The notes under the pieces were generated by a model that saw only the letters and a program-made list of their open reading frames with translations, had not been told where the DNA came from and did not search any database. A stretch of DNA of 64,000 nt from Pseudomonas chlororaphis subsp. piscium (lineage in GTDB: Bacteria; Pseudomonadota; Gammaproteobacteria; Pseudomonadales; Pseudomonadaceae). The stretch spans positions 3,348,001 through 3,412,000 of the forward strand of contig NZ_CP027707.1 in the NCBI RefSeq assembly GCF_003850345.1, written 5' to 3'. Position 1 is the first letter of the stretch, and each line of letters opens with the position of its first letter. Made by a program: the position numbers and the translations under genes. Positions 15,350-24,245 of the stretch are shown here, one piece after another.

Positions 15350-18300
15350 ATGAACAAAATGAGGGACGACATGACATCAGTACCCCCCGAGCCACAATCG
15401 CTGTCAGGCAACGAGCGCAGCCTGTGGGACGCGTTCGCGTGCCCGGCGGCCGGACCATCAGCCGACAGCACGCGGGACCAGGAAGACATTGCCCTGCCCC
15501 CTGGCCTGGCGGCCAGCATGAACGACCTGATTACGGTCGCCGCGGTCCTGGGCTCCCTGCTCAGCCCGGAAGGCAGGCTAATCCTGGGAATCCATGACGA
15601 CGGCAAGCCGTCGCAGCTCGGCGTCGATTGCACGGCGTTGAACCTTGCAGAAGACGCCCGGGCCTATATCGCGCAGTTGCGCGACCATGCCGAAGCGCCC
15701 CATGGCGAGACGCAATTGCGTGCCGATATCGAGATCAGCGATGGCAAGAGCCTGCCAGCGGCGCAATCGCCGGTCTGGCTGCTGGTGCAGGACGGCCGTT
15801 GCCAACTGTCGGTACGCAGCGATCGCATGACCCGGGCCGTACGCCTGGAGTTGCTTGAACTGGTGGCCTTCGCTTGCGCCCGATTACTTGATCCCAAGGC
15901 CCTGCCGGCTTCCACTATCCAGCCCGCCTGCCCTGCCCCGGCCGAAGCCGGCCCGCGCCAGTTCCTGGTGGAGCGCATCTACCGGCATGTACAGAGCAAG
16001 CCATCGGCGGTGGCGATAGTCGATGACAACAGCGACCGCAGCCTGACCTACGCCGAACTCTGGGACGCCTCCGAGGCACTGGTCCAGCACATACGCGAAC
16101 GCGTCACTTCCCGGCGTTCGAGCCCGCGCCTGGCGCTGTTCCTCGAGCGCGGCTGGCAACACCTGGCCTCGATCATCGCCGTGCAACGCATGGGGGGCAC
16201 CTGCGTGCTGATCGACCCGGCGCATCCTGACGAACGCATTCGGGCCTTTATCGAAGAGTGCAGTCCGCATGCGGTGTTGACCGCAGGCAGTACCACCGAG
16301 CGAGCGAAAGATTTGGTGGCCTATCCGCTGCTGGACATCGACAAGGTGCAGCTACGCCCTACCCACGTCGATTGGGAACACGGCAAGTGGGTCGACACCA
16401 CCAACGAGGCCTGCTTTATCGCCGGCACTTCCGGCAGTACCGGACGGCCCAAGGCGGTATGCCTGTCCTATCGGGGGATGGCCGCTACCCTGGACGCCAT
16501 TATCGATCAGGCCGGGCTGGGCGAGCATAGCCGCGGCTCATGGCTATCCTCGCCCGGCTACGGGATGGTCGAGGTTGATCCGCTGCCGGTACTGTGCGCC
16601 GGCGGCACGGTCTGCATCCCTGCCCCGCCGGTGCTGCAGGACGTCAACCTGCTGGCGCGCTGGCTGCTCGAAGGCGACATGAACCATACGCTGGCCATGA
16701 CTTCCATCGCCGAAGCGCTGTGGGCCACCGGGATCCGGACCGGCCTGCGCACCATGCTGATCGCCGGCGAACGCTGCAAGCAATGGCCGCCGGCCGACCT
16801 CGGCTACCGGGTGATCAATGTCTATGGTTCCGCGGAGGCCGCGGTGGTTTCCATCGAGGACCTGTGCGCACCACGCCGCACCTTGCTGCCCTCGGTGGGA
16901 CGCGCGATACCCGGCGCCCAGATGTATGTGGTCGACCGCCACGGCCAGCAGCTTGCGGCCCGTTGTGTCGGTGAGCTGATCATCACCGGCGAAACGCTGT
17001 CGGTGGGCTACGTGAACCCCGAGGACACGAAGAAGGCGTTTCGTGGCAACACCCTGGACGCCACTTCGCCATTGCAATACAGCACCGGCGATCGGGCGCG
17101 CATGGCCGCCGATGGCACTGTGGAAATCTTCGGGCGGACCGATTCGGTGGTGAAGATCCGCGGACATCGGGTCGACCTGACTGAACTGGAGATCACCGCG
17201 CTGCAAGTACCGGGCGTGGTGAAGGCGGCGGCCAACTGCTTGAGCAACGACCTGGGCGCGACGCTGGCGTTGTTCCTGGAGCTGGCTCCGGACGCCGCAG
17301 AGGTGGTGGCCAAGGTTCGCAAGCACCTGGCCGCGCGCCTGCACCCGGCTGCCCAGCCCGGCCAGATCGTGACCGGCACCCTGCCCCTGGGGCGCAACGG
17401 CAAGGTTGACTACAGCGCGCTGCAGGTCGGCCCTATCGAGCGCGATGCGGGCCAGACAGTCTTCGCCCCAGAGACCCAGGCAGACCACGCGGTACGCGAT
17501 TGCTGGCTGGCCTGGACGCTCTGTGAAGAGGCGACGCTGGAGTCGAGTTTCTTCGACGCCGGCGGCGATTCCCTGCGCGCCTTGCGCATGGTCGGTGAAT
17601 TGGCCTGCAAGCATGGCATCCATGTGCAAATGGGCGCGTTCCTCGAGGAGCCGGTACTGGCGAACCTGGTCCGCCTGGCCAATGCCTCGCGCGATACCCA
17701 GTTGCCGAAGTTCGAGCACCTACCGGCGCAGCAGCAACTGCTGCCGTTCGAACTCAACGAAAGCCAACAGGCGCTGTGGATCGGTCGTGGTTCGTTCTAC
17801 GACTACGGCGGCGTCGGCTGCCAGGGCTATTTCGAATGGGAAGTGCAGGCCCTGGATCGCGAGCGCTTCACCCGTGCCGTGGGGCTGCTGGTCGAGCGCC
17901 ATCCGATGCTGCGCATGACCATCGATGCCAGCGGACGCCAGAGCATCGGCGATGTCGACGGTACCCAGGCGGTGGAGTACGTCGATCTCAGCGCCCTGGA
18001 CGCGGCGCAGATCGACCAGGAGATCGACCGGGTCCGCGAACGCATGGCCAACGAAGAAATCGGCACCACGCAATGGCCACTGTTCCAGTTCCGCATCAGC
18101 CGCCTCAGCGCCAGTACCAGCCGTGTGCATCTGTGCATCGACATGCTGATCGCCGATGCCTGGTCGATCTTCCAGGTGATCATCCCCGACCTGATCGATC
18201 TCTACCTGGAAGATGAGCCACAGCTGCCGGTGCTCCAGACCAGCTTCCATGACTACGTCGCCTATCGGCAAAAAGTACTCAAGAGCGCCCAGTACCAGGC

Positions 18301-20872
18301 CGACCGCGAATACTGGCTGGACAAGATCAACCATCTGCCGGCGGCGCCGCGCTTGCCGCAGCTGGAGCCCGGAGAGTTCAGCGGCCAGTCGCGTTTCGAG
18401 AGGCACGAGGGCACCCTCGCCGTCGCTGCCTGGGAGCGGCTCCAGGCCCAGGCCCAGGCGCGCAATATCTCGCCATCCGGGGTGGTCGCGCTGGCCTTGT
18501 GTGAAGTGCTGCGCTGCTGGAGCGAAGAAGATCGGTTCACCCTGAACTTCCCGGTCTCGGATCGGATGCCCGTCAGTGCCGATATCGACCAGGTCGTCGG
18601 CGACTTTACCAATACCTTGCTGGTGCCTTACGAAACCGCGGCCGCCGATACCCTCGAGGCTCGCGGCCAGCAGCTGCAAGGCGCCATCTGGCAGGCACTG
18701 GACCATCGGCTGTTCAACGGTGTCGAGGTGCTGCGCGAGCTGGCCCGGGCCCGTCGCAGTGGCGGTGCGCCGCTGATGCCGATCGTCCTCACCAGCCTGC
18801 TCGGGCACCCGGGACGCCATGATGCGGCGCGTCTTGGGCAAGAGGTCTACGGGGTCTCGCAAACGCCTCAAGTCACCCTGGATGTGCAACTGCGCGAATC
18901 CGAGGGCACCTTGTACTTCAAATGGGACTACCTCACCGGGGTCATTCGCCCTGAGGTCGTGGAGTCGATGTTCGGCGCGTTCTGCACCCTGCTGCAGCAA
19001 CTGGCCGACGACAGCGAGATCTGGCAACGCACCTGGCTCGACCTGCGACCTGCCGCGCAGATCGAAGTACGCCACGGGGTAAACGCGACCCAGGCGCCAG
19101 TACCTGAGGTTCACCTGCGTGACCTGCTGCTGGCACGGATCGCCGATCGCGCCGGGGAAACCGCGGTCCTCGATGCCCAGGGCAGCTACAGCTGGGGCGA
19201 AATCGGCCGGGCCGCGGCACGGATCGGCGAGATGATCCAGCAAGCCCGCAACCCCGGTGAACGTTTTGTCGGGATCGTACTGCCCAAGGGCAGCGGCCAC
19301 TATGCGGCTGTCTACGGCTGCCTGCTGGCCGGTGTCGGGTATGTGCCGGTGGATATCGACCTGCCGTCCGAGCGTATCCGCTCGGTGCTGTCCCAGGCCG
19401 GGGTGAACACCGTGATCGCCGGTGTCGATACCCCGTTGCCGGAGCAGGTGCGGCGGCTGGTGCTGACGGATGAGGACCTGCGTGCCTGGGCCGGGCAGCA
19501 TACGGACCTGGCCCGGGCGCCACTGGCTGCGGACTACTCGCCCTACGTGATCTTCACCTCCGGCTCCACCGGCAACCCCAAGGGTGTCGAGATTCCCGAG
19601 GCCGCTGTGGTCAACCACGTCTATGACGTCGTCCAGCGCTTTGGCCTGGATGTCTCCACTCGCCACCTGGCCACCGCCGCCCTGCACTTCGACATGTCGG
19701 TCTTCGATATCTTCGGCCCCCTGCTGCACGGCGGCTCGGTGGTGGTGCCTGCCCAGGCGGCAGGACCGGACCCCGATACCTGGCTGCGACTGCAGCGTCG
19801 CCACGGGGTGACCTTCTGGGCCTGCGTGCCGGCCATCATGGACCTCTTGTGCAGTGTGGCGGAAACCGCGCGCAGCTTCTCTGCGGTGGAGTCGCTGGCC
19901 GACATCGTCATGGCGGGCGACTGGATCCCTCTGCCATTGCTGCCGCGAGCCAGGGCGCTGTACCCCAATGCACGGCTGTACTCCTGCGGAGGCCCTACCG
20001 AGACCACCAACTGGTCGGTGCTGCACGAGATCGACGAGCAAGAAGGCCAAGTGGTGCGTTCGGTGATTTATGGCGCGCCCATGCGCAACTCGGCCTATCA
20101 CATCGTGGCGGGCGACTGGACCGATTGCCCGGATTGGGTACCCGGGGAAATGCTGGTGGAAAGCGATGTCTCCCTGGCCTGCGGCTACATCGGCCAGCCG
20201 GAACTGACCCGCAAGGCCTTTGTCCAGCACCCGCGCAGCGGGCGACGCATGTACCGCACCGGCGACCTCGGGCGCTACCTGCCCAACGGCGAAATCGAGA
20301 TCCTGGGACGCATCGACAACCAGATCAAGCTCAATGGCCTGCGCATCGAACTGGGTGAAATCGAGAGCGTGGCCGAGTCCTGCCCCGGTGTCTCGCGAGC
20401 CTGTGCCGTAGCCCTGCCCGGTCCCGATGGGCATCCCAAACAGATCGCCCTGGTCTATGTCGGCGAGCCCGAACTGGCTCCTGCGATCACCCAGGCCCTG
20501 ACCCTGCGCCTGCCCGCCTACATGGTGCCGAAGACTGTCCAGCAGCTGCCCCAATTGCCCCTGTCGAAGAACGGCAAGGTGGATGTACTGGCCCTGCGTG
20601 AAACCCTGAGGAATGACATGAAAGACTCCACTCGCAAGACTCCGCAAACCATCCTGCGCACCGTTATCCGGGTGATCTCCAGTCATCTCGAGGAGCCAGT
20701 GGTACTTCCCGAGGACAACTTCTTCGACCTGGGCGGCGACTCGCTGTCGGCGATGAAGATCAAGATCGAACTCGAGTCCCAGCTGTCCATCAGCGTTCCC
20801 CTGGAGAGCCTCATGCTCACCGAGACCATCAGTGAGTTCGCCAACAGCCTGGACGCGGGGAACCAGCCATGA
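15350..20872 (+). CDS. Nonribosomal peptide synthetase, A-T-Cy-A-T
   Basis: 1840 residues from ATG 15350 (GGGAAGG upstream). Residues 1-190 are of unclear fold, perhaps the tail half of a condensation domain. A1 is about 190-700 (AGTSGSTGRPKAV near 358, LPLGRNGKVD). T1 has FFDAGGDSLRAL near 733. The heterocyclisation domain, about 794-1250, carries DMLIAD (DxxxxD) near 931 and GDFT. A2 is about 1260-1730 (FTSGSTGNPKG near 1399). T2 has FFDLGGDSLSAM near 1790. In A1 the Asp that binds the alpha-amine reads Gly (SPGYGMVE), which points to an aryl or other non-alpha-amino acid. By my alignment the A2 code begins D-M-F-A, not a standard Cys code, though Cy domains normally take Cys, Ser or Thr. 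There is no thioesterase in cis. Confidence 0.92.
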   Translation: MNKMRDDMTSVPPEPQSLSGNERSLWDAFACPAAGPSADSTRDQEDIALPPGLAASMNDLITVAAVLGSLLSPEGRLILGIHDDGKPSQLGVDCTALNLAEDARAYIAQLRDHAEAPHGETQLRADIEISDGKSLPAAQSPVWLLVQDGRCQLSVRSDRMTRAVRLELLELVAFACARLLDPKALPASTIQPACPAPAEAGPRQFLVERIYRHVQSKPSAVAIVDDNSDRSLTYAELWDASEALVQHIRERVTSRRSSPRLALFLERGWQHLASIIAVQRMGGTCVLIDPAHPDERIRAFIEECSPHAVLTAGSTTERAKDLVAYPLLDIDKVQLRPTHVDWEHGKWVDTTNEACFIAGTSGSTGRPKAVCLSYRGMAATLDAIIDQAGLGEHSRGSWLSSPGYGMVEVDPLPVLCAGGTVCIPAPPVLQDVNLLARWLLEGDMNHTLAMTSIAEALWATGIRTGLRTMLIAGERCKQWPPADLGYRVINVYGSAEAAVVSIEDLCAPRRTLLPSVGRAIPGAQMYVVDRHGQQLAARCVGELIITGETLSVGYVNPEDTKKAFRGNTLDATSPLQYSTGDRARMAADGTVEIFGRTDSVVKIRGHRVDLTELEITALQVPGVVKAAANCLSNDLGATLALFLELAPDAAEVVAKVRKHLAARLHPAAQPGQIVTGTLPLGRNGKVDYSALQVGPIERDAGQTVFAPETQADHAVRDCWLAWTLCEEATLESSFFDAGGDSLRALRMVGELACKHGIHVQMGAFLEEPVLANLVRLANASRDTQLPKFEHLPAQQQLLPFELNESQQALWIGRGSFYDYGGVGCQGYFEWEVQALDRERFTRAVGLLVERHPMLRMTIDASGRQSIGDVDGTQAVEYVDLSALDAAQIDQEIDRVRERMANEEIGTTQWPLFQFRISRLSASTSRVHLCIDMLIADAWSIFQVIIPDLIDLYLEDEPQLPVLQTSFHDYVAYRQKVLKSAQYQADREYWLDKINHLPAAPRLPQLEPGEFSGQSRFERHEGTLAVAAWERLQAQAQARNISPSGVVALALCEVLRCWSEEDRFTLNFPVSDRMPVSADIDQVVGDFTNTLLVPYETAAADTLEARGQQLQGAIWQALDHRLFNGVEVLRELARARRSGGAPLMPIVLTSLLGHPGRHDAARLGQEVYGVSQTPQVTLDVQLRESEGTLYFKWDYLTGVIRPEVVESMFGAFCTLLQQLADDSEIWQRTWLDLRPAAQIEVRHGVNATQAPVPEVHLRDLLLARIADRAGETAVLDAQGSYSWGEIGRAAARIGEMIQQARNPGERFVGIVLPKGSGHYAAVYGCLLAGVGYVPVDIDLPSERIRSVLSQAGVNTVIAGVDTPLPEQVRRLVLTDEDLRAWAGQHTDLARAPLAADYSPYVIFTSGSTGNPKGVEIPEAAVVNHVYDVVQRFGLDVSTRHLATAALHFDMSVFDIFGPLLHGGSVVVPAQAAGPDPDTWLRLQRRHGVTFWACVPAIMDLLCSVAETARSFSAVESLADIVMAGDWIPLPLLPRARALYPNARLYSCGGPTETTNWSVLHEIDEQEGQVVRSVIYGAPMRNSAYHIVAGDWTDCPDWVPGEMLVESDVSLACGYIGQPELTRKAFVQHPRSGRRMYRTGDLGRYLPNGEIEILGRIDNQIKLNGLRIELGEIESVAESCPGVSRACAVALPGPDGHPKQIALVYVGEPELAPAITQALTLRLPAYMVPKTVQQLPQLPLSKNGKVDVLALRETLRNDMKDSTRKTPQTILRTVIRVISSHLEEPVVLPEDNFFDLGGDSLSAMKIKIELESQLSISVPLESLMLTETISEFANSLDAGNQP

Positions 20873-22194
20873 GCAAGGACAACCTGCACCAGCAATGGCT
20901 GGAAGATGTGGACGCCTACCTGGATGGACGCACCACGCCACAGGAACTGGAGGCCAAGGGACAACTGCGGGCCCGGGAAGTCTTGCGCTATGTCCAGGAA
21001 CGCTCGACGTTCTATGCCAGGCACCTGCGCTCGCAACTGGGCGGTCCCAGCGCGCTGCCGGCGCTGGACGGCATACCTTTCACCACCAAGGAAGACCTGC
21101 GCGCAGTCGGCCGTTCGGTCTGCAGCCTGCCTTTCGACCAGATCGCGGTGTACTACGAGACGACCGGCACCACGGGGTTGCCAACCCCCTGCCCGCGGGC
21201 GGCGATCGATGTGGAGACCAGCGGTGCCTATGTGCAGAAGGCCGTCGCCGACCTGTACCAGTCGACATTCGGCACCACCGATGCCCTCACCGCGATCATG
21301 GGGCCGTCGGAGCTGTATGCGTTCGGCGATACCTATGGCGAGGTCTGCCGCAACCTGGGCATTCCCTATGTGCGGCTGTGGCCGGAAAGCCCTCGGGTCG
21401 GCCTGGTCAAGGCCGCCCAGTTGATCAACGACCTCGGCGTCCGTTCGCTGATCTGCTCCCCCGCCGTGGCCCTGGCCCTGGCCCGCCTCTATGTGAGCCA
21501 GGGGACCGACCCGCGCGAGACCGCGGTGGGCCAGATCATGGTGCTGGGCGAACTGTGCACGCCGCAGATGCTGAGCAATATCGCCCGGGTCTGGAATGCC
21601 CATTGCACCCATGGCCTGTATGGCTCTCAGGAAGCCCATGCGGTGGCCACTGGCTGCGCCAACGGCAACCTGCACTTCTCCGAGACCAACTATCTGGCGG
21701 AGATTCTTCCGGTTCCCGGCATGGAGGGCGATATCGGCGAACTGTGCCTGACGATGCTCGTGCCCGGGGCCAAGCCGCTGATCCGCTACCGCACCGGCGA
21801 CCTGGCGCGCCTGCACTCCGCCGAGGAGTGCGGGTGCGGCAACCGTTCTCGTTGCCTGCGGGTGTTTGGCCGGGTGAGTGATGTGATGACCCTGGGCGGT
21901 CGCCAGGTACTGCCGGCACTCATCGAGTCGGCGGTGCTGACGGCGGCCGAGTGGGTCTCTGGCTACGAGGTCAGGATCTGCACCGCCAGCGACGGCAGCG
22001 ACCATGTCGAGGTGTCGATGGTGGCGGGTATCGGCGAGCGTTCGGTGGCCCAGGTACAGGAGCAGATGGCCGGCCATTTCGGCACCTCGGTCCAGCTGCA
22101 ACTGGAGCAGAGCCTGGATCCGAGGACCGAGACCGGTGCCTACATTTCCTGGAAGCACGCACGTATCCGCGATCAACGGGAGCCGGCCCTGTGA
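20869..22194 (+). CDS. PaaK/CapK-like adenylate-forming ligase
   Basis: 441 residues, overlapping the synthetase stop by 4 bp. It belongs to the phenylacetate-CoA ligase branch: YYETTGTTGLPTP is the phosphate-binding loop near residue 97, YGSQEAHAV the substrate-side motif and RYRTGDLARL the late adenylate motif. It has CxCxxxxxC (ECGCGNRSRC), as several PaaK-like proteins do. It probably activates a carboxylic acid, plausibly an aryl acid such as anthranilate, as AMP ester for loading a carrier domain or CoA. That would share or replace the A1 task, so one of the two has another substrate. Confidence 0.82.
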   Translation: MSKDNLHQQWLEDVDAYLDGRTTPQELEAKGQLRAREVLRYVQERSTFYARHLRSQLGGPSALPALDGIPFTTKEDLRAVGRSVCSLPFDQIAVYYETTGTTGLPTPCPRAAIDVETSGAYVQKAVADLYQSTFGTTDALTAIMGPSELYAFGDTYGEVCRNLGIPYVRLWPESPRVGLVKAAQLINDLGVRSLICSPAVALALARLYVSQGTDPRETAVGQIMVLGELCTPQMLSNIARVWNAHCTHGLYGSQEAHAVATGCANGNLHFSETNYLAEILPVPGMEGDIGELCLTMLVPGAKPLIRYRTGDLARLHSAEECGCGNRSRCLRVFGRVSDVMTLGGRQVLPALIESAVLTAAEWVSGYEVRICTASDGSDHVEVSMVAGIGERSVAQVQEQMAGHFGTSVQLQLEQSLDPRTETGAYISWKHARIRDQREPAL

Positions 22195-23591
22195 GCTCAT
22201 TACAGCCCATCCCCATATGGCGTGTGGAGCACCGCGAAGTCGCCGATGCCGCACCGGTCGCCCAGGTGCGTCGTGGCCTGCTGGGGCTCTATCCATGTCC
22301 AGCGCTGTTCGAGACCGGCGCGGGTTTCCTGCCGGTCGACGGCAACCAGACCACCTTCATGATCGACCTGCTATTGGAGCTCAAACTGGTCAATGGCACC
22401 TGGCAGCTGTCCGCCAGCGCGCCCTTCCAGTGGGCCTTGACCGCTTGCGAACGGCTGCTGGACAACCCGCAGTCGAGCCTGGGCGAACGCCTGCGGCGGG
22501 TAGCCCAGACCCTGGCCCTGCCGGAAGGTTTTCCCCTGGTGCTGGCCCTGGGCTACAGCGCCGCGCGCTTCGTCGAAAATCTGCCGGGAATGGCCATCGA
22601 GCAGGATGTACCGGAGGTGGTGGTGCGGGTCTACCGGCATATCGTCCGCTACGAAGACCCCCAGGGTCCGGCGCGGATCGACGTACTCAACGCCGGGACC
22701 AAGGATGGAGCGGACCTTGAAGCCCTGCTCGCGGTGCTTCGCCAGCCGCCGGCGGCACCACTGCCTGGCGTCGCCGTGGAAGCCGCGGTGGTCGAGGACG
22801 TCACCGATCGCGAGGCGTTCTGCGCGGCCGTTTCCCGGGCCAAGGAGTACATCCGCGCCGGTGACATCTACCAGGTGCAGTTGTGCCGTCGGGCCGTCTC
22901 CAACGCGGCGATTGCCCCAGTGGAGCTCTACGAGCGCCTGGCGTCGGTCAATCCGGCGCCCTACATGTACTACCTGGACCTTGCCGACCTGCACGTCGTG
23001 TCATCCAGCCCGGAGCTGATGATCCGCCTCCAGGACGGTGTGGCCCAGGTCCGGCCGATCGCCGGGACCATGAGTCGGGAGGACCAGCGCGGCAGTCCGC
23101 TGGACAGGATCCCCAAGGAAGCCGCCGAGCACCTGATGCTGGTGGATCTGGCGCGCAACGACCTGGCCCGTTGCGCGGTTCCCGGGGGCGTGCAAGTGAG
23201 CTCGTTCATGCAGCAGGACACCTATGGGTCCCTGCTGCACCTGGTCTCTACAGTGGAGACCAGGGTGCGCGAGAACTGCGATGTCTGGGACCTGATCATG
23301 GCCAATTTCCCGGCGGGCACCATGACCGGAGCCCCCAAGGTCCGGGCAATGGAAATCATCGCCGAGCTGGAAGGCACCGCTCGCGGGCTGTACACCGGTT
23401 GCGTGGGCTACATCACCGGGGCCAACAGCGCGGTGCTGGCCCTGACGATCCGTACCATCGTCGGCAATGCCGGGCGCTATGTCTTGCAGTCTGCCGCGGG
23501 AGTCGTCGCCGACTCCCAGGCCGAGGATGAATGGAATGAGGCGGGAGCGAAGATCAAGTCGTTTTCCCGAGCGATGGGAGCCAGCGCATGA
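22191..23591 (+). CDS. Chorismate-utilising synthase component I, anthranilate/ADIC type
   Basis: 466 residues with a GTG start at 22191 that overlaps the previous stop as GTGA. The C-terminal catalytic domain has VSSSPELMIRL, RPIAGTMSRED, LMLVDLARNDLARC, FPAGTMTGAPK and the ending AGVVADSQAEDEWNEAGAK. The loop is PIAGT. PabB-type enzymes that aminate C4 have PIKGT with a catalytic Lys, so this one should aminate C2 and give anthranilate or 2-amino-2-deoxyisochorismate. It pairs with the amidotransferase encoded next and supplies an aromatic amino acid building block for the synthetase. Confidence 0.87.
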   Translation: MSSLQPIPIWRVEHREVADAAPVAQVRRGLLGLYPCPALFETGAGFLPVDGNQTTFMIDLLLELKLVNGTWQLSASAPFQWALTACERLLDNPQSSLGERLRRVAQTLALPEGFPLVLALGYSAARFVENLPGMAIEQDVPEVVVRVYRHIVRYEDPQGPARIDVLNAGTKDGADLEALLAVLRQPPAAPLPGVAVEAAVVEDVTDREAFCAAVSRAKEYIRAGDIYQVQLCRRAVSNAAIAPVELYERLASVNPAPYMYYLDLADLHVVSSSPELMIRLQDGVAQVRPIAGTMSREDQRGSPLDRIPKEAAEHLMLVDLARNDLARCAVPGGVQVSSFMQQDTYGSLLHLVSTVETRVRENCDVWDLIMANFPAGTMTGAPKVRAMEIIAELEGTARGLYTGCVGYITGANSAVLALTIRTIVGNAGRYVLQSAAGVVADSQAEDEWNEAGAKIKSFSRAMGASA

Positions 23592-24172
23592 GAGTGATGC
23601 TAATCGACGCCTTCGACAGCTTTGTGCATGTCATCGAGCAGTACTACTCGGCCGCGGGTGCAGAAACCAGGGTCGTTCGCGTCAACGACGACCCCATCGC
23701 CCAGTATCGACAGTGGCAACCGCAGTTACTGGTCCTGGGGCCCGGTCCGGGCACGCCCGAGGACCATGGCTACCCGCAGATAATTCGCGCGATGGATGAA
23801 CGGCAGGCTATCTTTGGTGTCTGCCTGGGGCACCAGGCACTTGGCGAACATTTCGGTTGGAAGCTCACACGTGCGCCTACCGCCGAACATGGCAAGTACG
23901 CCCAGGTCCACCATGACGGACAGGGCATTTTCCAGGATGTGCCCTCGGCCGTCACCGTGGTGCGTTATCACTCGCTGGCAATCACCGACCCGGGAACGAC
24001 AACCTCGCTAATGGCCACGGCCTACTCGGACGATGGCGTGAACATGGCGGCGCGACACCGTACCCGGCCGATCGAAAGCGTGCAGTTTCACCCCGAGAGC
24101 ATTGGTACCGACTACGGGATCAAAATGATCCGTAACTCATTAGCCCTGGCCAACGTCAACGCCATGGGCTGA
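23588..24172 (+). CDS. Glutamine amidotransferase component II (TrpG/PabA type)
   Basis: 194 residues, ATGA overlap with component I. The class I amidotransferase triad is complete: Cys in GVCLGHQALGEHFG, His and Glu in VQFHPESIGT, with the oxyanion region LGPGPGTPED. It releases ammonia from glutamine for component I. The opening IDAFDSFVHVIEQYY is close to TrpG IDNYDSF with small changes. Genomes of this group carry separate trpG and pabA copies, so this is a dedicated cluster paralogue. It is the last gene before a hairpin and the exporter. Confidence 0.88.
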   Translation: MRVMLIDAFDSFVHVIEQYYSAAGAETRVVRVNDDPIAQYRQWQPQLLVLGPGPGTPEDHGYPQIIRAMDERQAIFGVCLGHQALGEHFGWKLTRAPTAEHGKYAQVHHDGQGIFQDVPSAVTVVRYHSLAITDPGTTTSLMATAYSDDGVNMAARHRTRPIESVQFHPESIGTDYGIKMIRNSLALANVNAMG

Positions 24173-24192
24173 TCGCTCAAGAAAGAAGCCTC

Positions 24193-24221
24193 GGGTGCCG
24201 GCCGGACGCCGGCCGACACCC
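24193..24221 (+). promoter_or_regulatory. Hairpin between the amidotransferase and exporter genes
   Basis: GGGTGCCGGCCG pairs with CGGCCGACACCC with one mismatch in 12 bp and a 5-base loop. No T-run follows. It could be an attenuator or RNA stability element that separates biosynthesis from export and self-protection. Confidence 0.5.
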
Positions 24222-24245
24222 ATTAAATCTAAGGATTGGATAAAC

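Noticed and set aside
17720..20941. A 1073-codon minus-strand frame opposite the peptide synthetase
   Set aside because: It is a shadow of the high-GC synthetase gene; the translation is low-complexity His/Gly/Ala/Val with no domain.
22191..23591. Assignment as PabB (aminodeoxychorismate synthase)
   Set aside because: PabB-type enzymes carry PIKGT with a catalytic Lys; here the loop is PIAGT, as in anthranilate/ADIC-type synthases.
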